Assembly: GCA_919901335.1 (NCBI GenBank)
Contig: CAKKOZ010000140.1
Coordinates: forward strand, 1 to 5,538
DNA length: 5,538 bases
DNA from: Nitrospiria bacterium
GTDB taxonomy: Bacteria > Nitrospirota > Nitrospiria > JACQBZ01
Direction of reading: 5' to 3'
Below, in pieces: positions 1-5,525 of the stretch. The translations under genes and the position numbers were made by a program. Position 1 is the stretch's first letter; each line of letters begins with the position of its first letter. The notes beneath the pieces were generated by a model. It was not told where the DNA came from, did not search any database, and saw nothing but the letters and a program-made list of their open reading frames with translations.

Positions 1-144
1 GACAAGTCGGAGTCCGTGCGTGGCGAAGGCGTCAGGGTCGGGTGTAGCGAGTGCCAGGCCCTCGTGATCAACGGGCTGGCTTGCCACGAGACCGGATGCC
101 CGAGTGAGCGATCCTCCAGAAAGCAAAGAGGGCTTGAACGATGA
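1..144 (+). CDS. Small cysteine-motif (zinc-binding-like) protein, 3' end only
   Basis: The frame is open from the first base to the TGA at 142-144 and gives 47 visible residues, so the gene probably starts upstream of the window. The visible part holds four cysteines (residues 15, 18, 28 and 33 of the fragment) in the pattern C-x2-C-x9-C-x4-C, with a core reading INGLACHETGCP. Short phage and plasmid proteins with a C-x2-C...INGxxCHExGCP pattern are familiar, but I know of no assigned function; a small structural zinc site is inferred from the spacing. The tail after the motif is basic (RSSRKQRGLER). The stop overlaps the next start as ATGA, suggesting translational coupling. A GTG at 16 is an alternative start that would keep all four cysteines, but the GGAG before it sits only 3 nt away, so I treat the gene as partial. 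Confidence 0.65.
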   Translation, partial: DKSESVRGEGVRVGCSECQALVINGLACHETGCPSERSSRKQRGLER

Positions 145-677
145 ACGTCGACAAGGTTGTTGAGGTCCTGGAGCGGTGGAGCCCGAACGGGCTCTGCCGT
201 GGAAAGCTCGTGGATTCCAAAAGCTACAAGGTTCCGAAGCCAGGGGAGATCGTCGGATGCGCCATCGGGTGTCTGGCGCTCGAGGTGTTGTCGGGCCGGA
301 AGGGACTCAACATCGCCAGGGACAGGTTGGGCTACGTCGCTTCCAAGAGTCCAACGATTGTGCGAGACGTCTACACCCAGCACTTGCTCTGCGACTGCTT
401 GGCGCTGAATCAAAAGATGCAGGAAGCCGTTGAAAAGCACTTCGAGATCACGAGTCACGAGCTGATGGACCTGATGAGCTTCAACGACGAGTGCTTTCCG
501 TCGCTGGGCTGGGATCCAGTTCTATCGCTCAAGAGCGAGAAGGATCGCATGGACAAGGTACTACCATCCTTCACCAAGCAGCTCGATGTGCGGCTGCGGA
601 TGACCGTGATCATGTTGCGACGTCGCTACGAGGTGCTGGACAGGGTGAGGAGGAAGAGGGCGGCGAAGATCGCGTAA
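141..677 (+). CDS. Hypothetical protein, 178 aa, DUF6197-like pattern
   Basis: The ATG at 141 follows an AGAGGG ribosome-binding site at 127-132 with 8 nt spacing and overlaps the upstream stop by 4 nt, so the start is well supported. The N-terminal part reads as a short helix, then NGLCRGKLVD, then GCAIGCLALEVL. A later segment near residue 114 reads SFNDECFP. The order 'WxxxGxCxG...CAIGxLAL...ND' resembles the small phage-associated DUF6197-type proteins, which have no known biochemical role; this is recalled resemblance, not a search result. The C-terminal 30 residues are strongly basic and probably helical (RRRYEVLDRVRRKRAAK), which could suit nucleic-acid binding. Codon choice looks less extremely GC-rich than in the genes after 1700. 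No signal peptide or membrane segment is apparent. Confidence 0.75.
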   Translation: MNVDKVVEVLERWSPNGLCRGKLVDSKSYKVPKPGEIVGCAIGCLALEVLSGRKGLNIARDRLGYVASKSPTIVRDVYTQHLLCDCLALNQKMQEAVEKHFEITSHELMDLMSFNDECFPSLGWDPVLSLKSEKDRMDKVLPSFTKQLDVRLRMTVIMLRRRYEVLDRVRRKRAAKIA

Positions 678-696
678 AATGAGCTTGACTTCTAGC

Positions 697-709
697 GCCG
701 CTTTGCGGT
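697..709 (+). repeat. Short hairpin CCGC-TTT-GCGG
   Basis: CCGC (698-701) and GCGG (705-708) form a perfect 4-bp stem with a TTT loop, and a flanking G-T wobble could extend it to 5 bp. It overlaps the putative spacer and -10 region of the possible promoter. The stem is short enough to occur by chance. Confidence 0.35.
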
Positions 710-721
710 AATCGGTGTTAT

Positions 722-736
722 CAGCCGGTGGGGCTG
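722..736 (+). repeat. Inverted repeat CAGCC-ggtgg-GGCTG
   Basis: CAGCC (722-726) pairs perfectly with GGCTG (732-736) across a 5-nt loop. It abuts the next, longer palindrome without any gap, so the transcript could fold into two adjacent stems. Confidence 0.4.
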
Positions 737-754
737 GCTAGGTGATAACCTAGC
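737..754 (+). repeat. Perfect 18-bp palindrome, operator- or hairpin-like
   Basis: GCTAGGT (737-743) and ACCTAGC (748-754) are perfect inverted 7-bp arms around GATA. As DNA it looks like a binding site for a dimeric repressor; as RNA it is a 7-bp stem with a tetraloop. An alternative pairing exists: TGATAAC (743-749) within it is the reverse complement of GTTATCA at 717-723, so two mutually exclusive folds are possible. It lies 36 nt upstream of the start at 790. No T-run follows. Confidence 0.5.
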
Positions 755-789
755 AATATCAAGGGCTTACAGGACCGTGGAGCGGGAAA

Positions 790-969
790 ATGGCCGCCAG
801 GGAAGCTGCGGAAATTGCTGCGGAAATCGACGCGCTTGCGCCCGCTGACCGCCTTCGGCTTGCTGCCGAGCTGATGGAAGCAGGACGACTGGAAACGGCA
901 CGCCCAATCATCCACCGGGTGTCGGTCGAGCTTGGTGCCATCCTGGCGCTCACGAGGAATCCAAAGTGA
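790..969 (+). CDS. Small hypothetical protein, 59 aa
   Basis: The ATG at 790 follows GGAG at 779-782 with 7 nt spacing, and the reading frame ends at TGA 967-969. The product begins with an alanine/glutamate-rich helix (MAAREAAEIAAEIDAL), followed by PADRLRLAAELMEAGRLE and a second helical stretch (HRVSVELGAILAL). It looks like a compact all-helical protein with no cysteines, membrane segment or catalytic motif. I do not recognise a family. Its stop overlaps the next gene's GTG start as GTGA, and it is the first gene after the structured intergenic region. Support for it being real comes from the ribosome-binding site, the codon-like composition and its place in an unbroken chain of 4-nt overlaps. 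Confidence 0.65.
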   Translation: MAAREAAEIAAEIDALAPADRLRLAAELMEAGRLETARPIIHRVSVELGAILALTRNPK

Positions 970-1130
970 CGCCGGAGACCCGAGCTGCCCTTCGCCGGCT
1001 GCGGGCCCGGCTCGACTGGCGAGACGTTGCCTTCATCCAGGTCGACGGGCGGCCAGCGACGATTGCGGAGATCAAAGAGGAGCGAGCCCGGGTGGACTGG
1101 CTCCTGACACCGTTGGGAGGATCCCGATGA
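966..1130 (+). CDS. Small hypothetical protein, 54 aa, GTG start
   Basis: The GTG start at 966 overlaps the previous stop (GTGA), and the TGA at 1128-1130 overlaps the next ATG (ATGA), so both ends fit translational coupling. An AAAG-type ribosome-binding site is poor, which agrees with reinitiation from the upstream gene. The product is arginine-rich at the N-terminus (RAALRRLRARLDWRD), then reads VAFIQVDGRPATIAEIKEER and ends DWLLTPLGGSR. The middle resembles a short beta-turn-beta unit followed by a helix. No family is recognised. It is shorter than usual gene-calling cut-offs, and the main support is the precise junctions on both sides. Confidence 0.6.
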   Translation: MTPETRAALRRLRARLDWRDVAFIQVDGRPATIAEIKEERARVDWLLTPLGGSR

Positions 1131-1450
1131 ACAAGGTACTCACCCCGGCGCAGGAGTCCGCACGCAAACTGATCGTGGAGCGGGCGAACGCGCAACTCTA
1201 CGGGCTGTCGATCAACCTCAAGGGTGACGTCGAGAGCGCGATCAGCGCCAAGGCCGAGCAACTCCGGTGTCGGGTGAAGGACTTGAGCCCAGCGCAGAAG
1301 GCGACTGCGACGGATGCGATCTACAAACGGATCGAGGAGCAGCTTCAACGCACCGAAGACGTTGCGAAGGCGAAAGCCGAGAGCGTCGGAGTCCCGGCGT
1401 CCATGCTCTCGTTCCGAAAGATCGACCTGACGCGCGAGTGGGAGCGATGA
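1127..1450 (+). CDS. Hypothetical helical protein, 107 aa
   Basis: The ATG at 1127 has a strong GGGAGG ribosome-binding site at 1115-1120 with 6 nt spacing. The same frame is open further upstream, but the ribosome-binding site and the ATGA overlap favour this start. The product is mostly helical and highly charged: residues 1-40 contain a helix followed by LYGLSINLKGDVESAI, and residues 56-90 (SPAQKATATDAIYKRIEEQL and after) look like a continuous amphipathic helix with coiled-coil potential. There is one cysteine (RCRV) and no catalytic motif. I do not recognise the family. The C-terminus (LTREWER) ends in a 4-nt overlap with the next gene. Confidence 0.7.
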   Translation: MNKVLTPAQESARKLIVERANAQLYGLSINLKGDVESAISAKAEQLRCRVKDLSPAQKATATDAIYKRIEEQLQRTEDVAKAKAESVGVPASMLSFRKIDLTREWER

Positions 1451-1713
1451 GCCTCACGAGCTACGGCTTTCCGGCGATCTGCGATCTCCACGAGGGGGCA
1501 CTGGTCATCTACGACCGGATCGCTGGCGGTGAAGGATGCCCTGTCTGCTTCCAGATCGCGCAAGCCAAGGACGCCACCATCGAGGCTCTGGCTGCTCGTG
1601 ATCCAGACCGTGAAGCTGCCTTTCGTGCTGGACGGCTAACTCTCATGTTCCCCGACAGCGACCAATATGCGGACATCGCATGGGAACGGTTCAAGAAGAA
1701 GGAGTCAACGTGA
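1447..1713 (+). CDS. Small hypothetical protein, 88 aa, possible zinc knuckle
   Basis: The ATG at 1447 overlaps the upstream stop as ATGA. A GGGAG lies at 1440-1444, only 2 nt away, so reinitiation by coupled translation is more likely than an independent start. The product has C12-x2-H15 followed by C31-x2-C34 (CDLH ... CPVC), a spacing consistent with a small CCHC zinc-binding knuckle. After it comes a charged helix (QAKDATIEALAARDPDREAA) and an acidic/aromatic C-terminal part (FPDSDQYADIAWERFKKKE). Metal binding is inferred from residue spacing only. The stop overlaps the GTG start of the nuclease gene, so its translation is probably linked to that of the nuclease. Confidence 0.65.
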   Translation: MSLTSYGFPAICDLHEGALVIYDRIAGGEGCPVCFQIAQAKDATIEALAARDPDREAAFRAGRLTLMFPDSDQYADIAWERFKKKEST

Positions 1714-3488
1714 AACTCGATGAAGCACGGGCGATCTGCCGTGATTTCGCTCCCGTCAGGGGTCCGGACGGCAAGGTCCGCTGTACCTCCATCCAGTTCG
1801 ACAAGCTGACGTGCGTCCTCCCGACGCACTTCGTCTGCGAGCTGGTGCGACACGCGGACAAGCTGGCCGGGAAGATCCGGGATATTCCGCTGGCGGGCCC
1901 GAAGCTCCAAGACCCCGCCTGGGGTGAAGGCGCCGGCGCCAAGGATGCCGTGATCGATCCGCCGCCCAGACCGGTTGTGACCGAAGCAACCGGCTACACG
2001 CCGCCGGCGCCGGTGAAGCACCGGATCGAGACCGACCCCCGGTGGTCCCTCTTCCTCGCCAAGATCGCGAGTGAGGGGCTGGTGGAGGCCCGCCACTTCA
2101 TCGAAACCCTCGACACCCTCGACGCCCTCGAGTTGGCCGAGAAGGTGGAAGCCACCAAGAAGAAGCCCCGGGCCGGTGTCGCCGCAGCGATCACCCAACA
2201 GCGGATGCTCGTCCAGATCAAAAACTCGGTCAACGACCCGGATGGGCCACCGGTACCGGTACCGCCTCCGCCTCTGCCGACGATCGACCCGGCAACTGCG
2301 ACGCACATCAAGCTCGGCAGTCTGGTGACGGGTGACCTCTGCATGAACATCAAGGGGGACAAGACCATTCGGGTGATTGGATCCGGGAAGGACAGGGCCG
2401 GCAAGGACGGGATCCTGCTCTCGGTACTCCAACCGGACGGAACCTGGATCGACCTCGGGAAGGCGTACCCACCGGATCACGAGATCCTGGCGATGCCGAC
2501 GATGGGCGGTCAGGTGCCTCACGTCGAGAACGTGACGACGGCGCCGGATGCGGCGACCCAGGCGGCGGTGGATCCCGTGGCCACGCCGACGTCCAAAGTG
2601 GACGTTCCAGTGGACACCGTGACCACAAAGCCCGCTTGGGACGAGCGGTGGTCATACTCCAAGATCGAGACCGGCGGGGACTGCCTCCGCAAGTTCTGGT
2701 TCAGGTACGTCGCTTCCATCCCGGAGACGAACCCCTACTTGGCGTTCACGCTCGGAAAGGCGTTCGACGAGTGCAGGGATCAGATCATGGCGGGCATCCG
2801 ATGGGAGATCCCGCCAGGCCTTCCGCCTGTGGACGCCGCGAAGCTCCAGGCCGTGCTCGAGCTGTTCGCCAAGCAGCAACCGTTCGACGTCGACATTTCC
2901 CAGGTGAAGGTCGAGTGGACCTTGCCGAACGGGACGCCGATGGTTGGCTACATGGACGGGTTAGCCCGCGACGGCAAGGACATCGCGGAGTTCAAGTACA
3001 CCGTGGACATGGACGGCATGTACACGCCGGGCTTCACGGCTCGCCAGGGGGCCTGCTACCTCACGGGACACCCGAAGGCGGAGCGGTTCGTGATGATCGG
3101 CTGCAAGAAGCCTCGTCAGAAGCTCAAGGAAGGTGAGGAGATCGAGACCTTCAAGACGAGGGTGAAGGCCGCCCTGGAGGCGACTCCTGCGGACGTCTTC
3201 GAGGTGCACGCGATTCCTCGAGGGGAGATCCCGGTCGATGCGCTGATGAACGAGCTCTCGGACACCGTGGACATCGTGCGGTGGGCGATGACAAAGGCCG
3301 AGAAGGCCGGAACCATGCCGCCGGCGTCGAGGGGGATCATGAAGTGCCCGATGTGCTCCTACTACGGGCTCTGCGAAATGGTCGACGGTGGATCCATCCC
3401 TGAAAAGACGGACGACAAACTGCTCGCCAAGGCGTTCGTCGCTCTCCACAAGGTTCAGCCGGGCCGGGCCCTCATCCCGGAGGAGTAG
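1710..3488 (+). CDS. PD-(D/E)XK nuclease, RecB/Cas4-like, probable 4Fe-4S, with long N-terminal extension
   Basis: I place the start at GTG 1710: GGAG at 1701-1704 is 5 nt away and the codon overlaps the previous stop. An in-frame ATG at 1680 would add 10 residues but lies well inside the upstream gene. The 592-aa product carries its nuclease domain from about residue 312 to 560. It opens with WSYSKIETGGDCLRKFWFRY, then GKAFDE (349-354), GYMD with catalytic D416, EFK with E427 and K429, and the Q446-x3-Y450 motif of RecB/AddB/Cas4-type nucleases. C325 together with C546-x2-C549-x5-C555 matches the four-cysteine iron-sulphur arrangement of Cas4 and AddB. The preceding 310 residues are extra: a Cys/His cluster (C10, C25, C35, H40, C43), a proline-rich linker (about 77-107), a helical segment (about 108-178), a second proline-rich linker (180-190), a beta-rich segment (about 198-264) and a flexible linker. 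Inferred role: resection or trimming of DNA ends for phage recombination, acting with the ATPase downstream. Confidence 0.88.
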   Translation: MKLDEARAICRDFAPVRGPDGKVRCTSIQFDKLTCVLPTHFVCELVRHADKLAGKIRDIPLAGPKLQDPAWGEGAGAKDAVIDPPPRPVVTEATGYTPPAPVKHRIETDPRWSLFLAKIASEGLVEARHFIETLDTLDALELAEKVEATKKKPRAGVAAAITQQRMLVQIKNSVNDPDGPPVPVPPPPLPTIDPATATHIKLGSLVTGDLCMNIKGDKTIRVIGSGKDRAGKDGILLSVLQPDGTWIDLGKAYPPDHEILAMPTMGGQVPHVENVTTAPDAATQAAVDPVATPTSKVDVPVDTVTTKPAWDERWSYSKIETGGDCLRKFWFRYVASIPETNPYLAFTLGKAFDECRDQIMAGIRWEIPPGLPPVDAAKLQAVLELFAKQQPFDVDISQVKVEWTLPNGTPMVGYMDGLARDGKDIAEFKYTVDMDGMYTPGFTARQGACYLTGHPKAERFVMIGCKKPRQKLKEGEEIETFKTRVKAALEATPADVFEVHAIPRGEIPVDALMNELSDTVDIVRWAMTKAEKAGTMPPASRGIMKCPMCSYYGLCEMVDGGSIPEKTDDKLLAKAFVALHKVQPGRALIPEE

Positions 3489-3521
3489 TACGACAAGCAA
3501 CATCAACGAAAAGGAATGACG

Positions 3522-3833
3522 ATGAAAGAAGAAATCGAGAAGGATGACCTCGTGCTCAACAAGAAGGAGCGCGACATACTCACGCATGAACCACTCGTGC
3601 TCGAGGAGCAGGTACATGGTCTGCTCGTGTACCCGACCGAAGGTACCCCGTACTTCCGCGAGGGGATCAAATGGTTCGGGACGGGTGCTCCGGTGAAGAC
3701 GTTCATGCCTGGCGAGTCCGTGACGGTGATCGAGTTCGACAGCGAGAAGTTCGTGATCGTCTCGCGAAAGAACGACACGGAACGGTTCCGGTGTCAGGCG
3801 AGGAAGCTGCTCCGTTCCATGAAAGGAAGGTGA
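3522..3833 (+). CDS. Hypothetical protein, 103 aa, between nuclease and ATPase
   Basis: Two ATGs compete. I chose 3522 because AAGGA at 3511-3515 then has 6 nt spacing; the ATG at 3516 is only 1 nt from that site and would add two residues. The N-terminus is a charged helix (MKEEIEKDDLVLNKKERDIL). The rest looks beta-rich, with VHGLLVYPTEGTPYF, a segment around IKWFGTGAPVKTF, then ESVTVIEFDSEKFVIVSRKN, and a basic C-terminal helix (FRCQARKLLRSMKGR). The strand-rich middle could be a small barrel fold, but I recognise no family. It starts 33 nt after the nuclease stop and ends 4 nt before the ATPase start, so it is very likely co-expressed with both. Its location suggests an accessory role in recombination or replication, without direct sequence proof. 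Confidence 0.75.
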   Translation: MKEEIEKDDLVLNKKERDILTHEPLVLEEQVHGLLVYPTEGTPYFREGIKWFGTGAPVKTFMPGESVTVIEFDSEKFVIVSRKNDTERFRCQARKLLRSMKGR

Positions 3834-3837
3834 GTCG

Positions 3838-4797
3838 GTGTTCATCACGGACCTCGCTGCGGACCCGTTCCGCCAGCAATTCATCCTGGGGATCTACGGA
3901 CGCCCTGGATGCGGCAAGACGCAAGCAATCCTCGACCTCGCAGAGGCTCGGCACTTCGTCTACATGGTCAGCACGGACAGGGGGCTGATGAAGGCCCGCC
4001 TGAACACGAAGAAGTACCAGGGCCGGCTCCTGCCGATCTACATCATCCCGACACCGGAGGAGGCCATCGCGGACGTCGGCAAGAACATTGAGGCACCCTA
4101 CACCCGCCTCCTCTACCGGCGGCTCTCGACGCTCTGTACCGAGAAGATCCCGGCGTTGCTGATGAAGGGAATCCCGGCCGACCGGATCTGGATCGTCGTG
4201 GACAACGCGACCCACCTTCAACAGCAGCTTCTCCGGGAGGGCCAGGACGAGGCGATCACGACGGGGATGGAGAAGGCGGTTCAGCGGGCTGGAACCCCGA
4301 AGGACAAGGACCGAGGGAAGGGGCTCTCGTCGCACGTCCAGCAGCAGCTCCTGACGACCCCGGAGTGGGGTGCGAACCAGGCGATCATGGCGGGGATCAG
4401 CGAGTTCCTGATGAAGGTGCCGGTGAACCTCGTCTGGACCTTCCACGAGAAGAACGACAAGGACTTCAAGGACAAGTACCGGGCGTCACCAGCGGTGCAG
4501 GGTGCCTCGTGGTCCAAGTACGTCGGGGATCTCGACGTGCTGCTCCACCTGGGGGTGAACGGCGACGGGACGCGGACGTTCCGCACGCGGCCGACCCCGA
4601 GTTGGGACGCGAAGGACCGCAGTCGGCGGCTTCCCGAAGAGATCGAGTTCAAGTTGCTGGAGGACGGGGAGAAGATCCCGACCCTCCTCCAGATCCGCAA
4701 TCTCATCTTCGCGGGCATGGACGGTGGTGTGGCTACCGACAAGCTCAACAACAAGCCCGGCGAGACCGGGGAAACGGCGCCCGCCGAACGCGGGTAG
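3838..4797 (+). CDS. P-loop ATPase, AAA_24/Sak4-like recombination protein
   Basis: The GTG start at 3838 follows AAGG at 3827-3830 with 7 nt spacing and lies 4 nt after the previous stop. The 319-aa product has Walker A GRPGCGKT at residues 21-28 and a Walker B strand IWIVVD ending in D122. A beta strand VNLVWTFHEKND has H203 in the position of the conserved T/H-type sensor. Next come a DLDVLLHL segment and PSWDAKDRSRRLP with K259-D260-R261, a 'KDR' signature seen near the end of AAA_24 (Sak4-type) proteins. Family knowledge: Sak4 proteins are RecA-fold ATPases of phages linked to single-strand annealing or pairing. Assignment rests on motif order and on the flanking nuclease and SSB-like genes. 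The segment between Walker B and H203 is helical and holds HxQQQLL twice (126-132, 166-172). The C-terminal 25 residues are probably disordered. A related RecA/DnaB-type ATPase cannot be excluded. Confidence 0.85.
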   Translation: MFITDLAADPFRQQFILGIYGRPGCGKTQAILDLAEARHFVYMVSTDRGLMKARLNTKKYQGRLLPIYIIPTPEEAIADVGKNIEAPYTRLLYRRLSTLCTEKIPALLMKGIPADRIWIVVDNATHLQQQLLREGQDEAITTGMEKAVQRAGTPKDKDRGKGLSSHVQQQLLTTPEWGANQAIMAGISEFLMKVPVNLVWTFHEKNDKDFKDKYRASPAVQGASWSKYVGDLDVLLHLGVNGDGTRTFRTRPTPSWDAKDRSRRLPEEIEFKLLEDGEKIPTLLQIRNLIFAGMDGGVATDKLNNKPGETGETAPAERG

Positions 4798-4811
4798 AGG
4801 AGTCAAGGGAA

Positions 4812-5444
4812 ATGGCAGACGTACAGGTAGGTTTCGATGTTTCGGAGAAGACGGCGAGGGAGGCGAGGACGTTGCTGCCGAGGGGCCAGTACCTCTGCGA
4901 GCTCTACGACGTCATCGTCGGGGCGTACCAGCCCTCGGGCAAGCCCTACATCGAGGTGAAGTTCCTCGTCCACAAGTCGCAGGACGGCAACTTCATCGGC
5001 GCCAAGTTCTCGACCCGGTTCAACGTCCCCACGGGGCCGGAGCCGGGTGAGGACGAGGACAAGAAGGCCCGTCGCAAGACGTCGGAGGACATCTTCGGCG
5101 CCTACTGGAAGGCGGTGGAGCCGGATGCGAAGGGGACCACGCTCCGCACGGAGCGGTGGGTCGGCAAGACGGTGGTGGTCGACGTGGTGCAGGAGAACTA
5201 CACCCCGAAGGACGCCCAGGGGAACCCCAAGCGGTTCGACGCCTTCGGGAACCCGCAGGAGGCGACGGTCAACAAGGCCGCCAATCTCTACCCGAAGTCG
5301 GAGTGGCGGATCACGACGCCCATCCACCAGACGGCGCCGGCGGCGGGCCCCACCACGCGCAACCCGGCGGCGGCGGCCGGCGGAGCGCCGGGGACGGCCC
5401 CGGATGCGCTCCCCCCGGGGGAGGACGAGAACATCGAGATCTGA
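4812..5444 (+). CDS. Putative single-stranded-DNA-binding protein, 210 aa
   Basis: The ATG at 4812 is preceded by AGAGGAG (4796-4802, 9 nt spacing). The frame is open far upstream, but that part only shadows the ATPase gene. The N-terminal two-thirds looks beta-rich: LPRGQYLCELYDVIVGAYQ, SGKPYIEVKFLVHK, then AKFSTRFNVPTG and, near residues 115-125, WVGKTVVVDVVQENY. This strand pattern is compatible with an OB-like fold and resembles DUF669-type proteins found beside phage recombinases. From about residue 172 the chain is Ala/Pro/Gly-rich and ends GEDENIEI, an acidic stretch with hydrophobic residues at the tip, as in SSB C-terminal tails that recruit partner proteins. The gene lies 14 nt after the ATPase. 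Single-strand DNA binding is inferred from layout, tail and neighbours, since no diagnostic residue pattern proves it. Confidence 0.7.
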   Translation: MADVQVGFDVSEKTAREARTLLPRGQYLCELYDVIVGAYQPSGKPYIEVKFLVHKSQDGNFIGAKFSTRFNVPTGPEPGEDEDKKARRKTSEDIFGAYWKAVEPDAKGTTLRTERWVGKTVVVDVVQENYTPKDAQGNPKRFDAFGNPQEATVNKAANLYPKSEWRITTPIHQTAPAAGPTTRNPAAAAGGAPGTAPDALPPGEDENIEI

Positions 5445-5452
5445 CAATTCGA

Positions 5453-5468
5453 GGCGCAGCGGCGCAGC
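5453..5468 (+). repeat. Tandem direct repeat, 2 x GGCGCAGC
   Basis: An 8-bp unit (5453-5460) is immediately repeated (5461-5468), just after the SSB-like gene. Two copies only; probably slippage or chance in GC-rich DNA. Confidence 0.5.
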
Positions 5469-5507
5469 CCATGATGGTGCGAACTGCCTTGTGAGAAATC
5501 ACGAGGA

Positions 5508-5525
5508 GCCGGGTCGAGGCCCGGC
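5508..5525 (+). repeat. GC-rich hairpin GCCGGG-tcgagg-CCCGGC
   Basis: GCCGGG (5508-5513) and CCCGGC (5520-5525) are perfect inverted arms around a 6-nt loop, 63 nt after the last gene's stop. The stem could act as a weak transcription-slowing or mRNA-protecting structure. The following bases (GTGGGGACC) contain no T-run, so I do not call it an intrinsic terminator. The rest of 5445-5538 shows no convincing gene. Confidence 0.45.

Larger units (their letters stand above)
678..789 (+). promoter_or_regulatory. Structured intergenic region, possible promoter and leader
   Basis: This is the largest gene-free gap inside the window. TTGACT at 685-690 is a good -35-like hexamer. Sixteen bases later GGTAAT (707-712) matches four of six -10 positions and is preceded by TG plus one base, as in extended -10 promoters, but it lacks the important A at its second position. 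Downstream lie three consecutive inverted repeats (697-709, 722-736, 737-754). GGAG at 779-782 serves the gene that starts at 790. A promoter plus operator or structured leader for the downstream operon is the simplest reading. None of the hairpins is followed by a T-run, so a standard intrinsic terminator is not supported. The promoter assignment is weak. Confidence 0.3.

Noticed and set aside
737..754. Palindrome as an intrinsic terminator
   Set aside because: No T-run follows the stem (next bases AATATCAAGG); operator or leader structure fits better.
932..1126. Upstream extension of the 107-aa gene to an ATG at 932
   Set aside because: It would overlap two other small genes, while ATG 1127 has GGGAGG at good spacing and an ATGA junction.
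2250..2263. GGTACCGGTACC palindrome inside the nuclease gene
   Set aside because: It is explained by repeated Pro-Val codons in the proline-rich linker.
1509..2522. Long minus-strand open frame (337 codons) opposite the nuclease
   Set aside because: It lies antisense to a strongly supported gene, has Arg/His/Gly-rich low-quality composition and no good ribosome-binding site; GC-rich codon use keeps the opposite strand open.
2961..3884. Minus-strand open frame (307 codons) spanning the nuclease end, the 103-aa gene and the ATPase start
   Set aside because: It crosses two intergenic junctions of the real operon and shows no domain; judged an antisense shadow.
4365..4811. Upstream extension of the SSB-like reading frame to an ATG at 4365
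   Set aside because: The extra part lies out of frame inside the ATPase gene and has shadow-like composition; ATG 4812 has its own ribosome-binding site.
4803..5447. Minus-strand open frame (214 codons) opposite the SSB-like gene
   Set aside because: Arg/Leu/Val-rich mirror of the GC-rich sense gene, with no motif.
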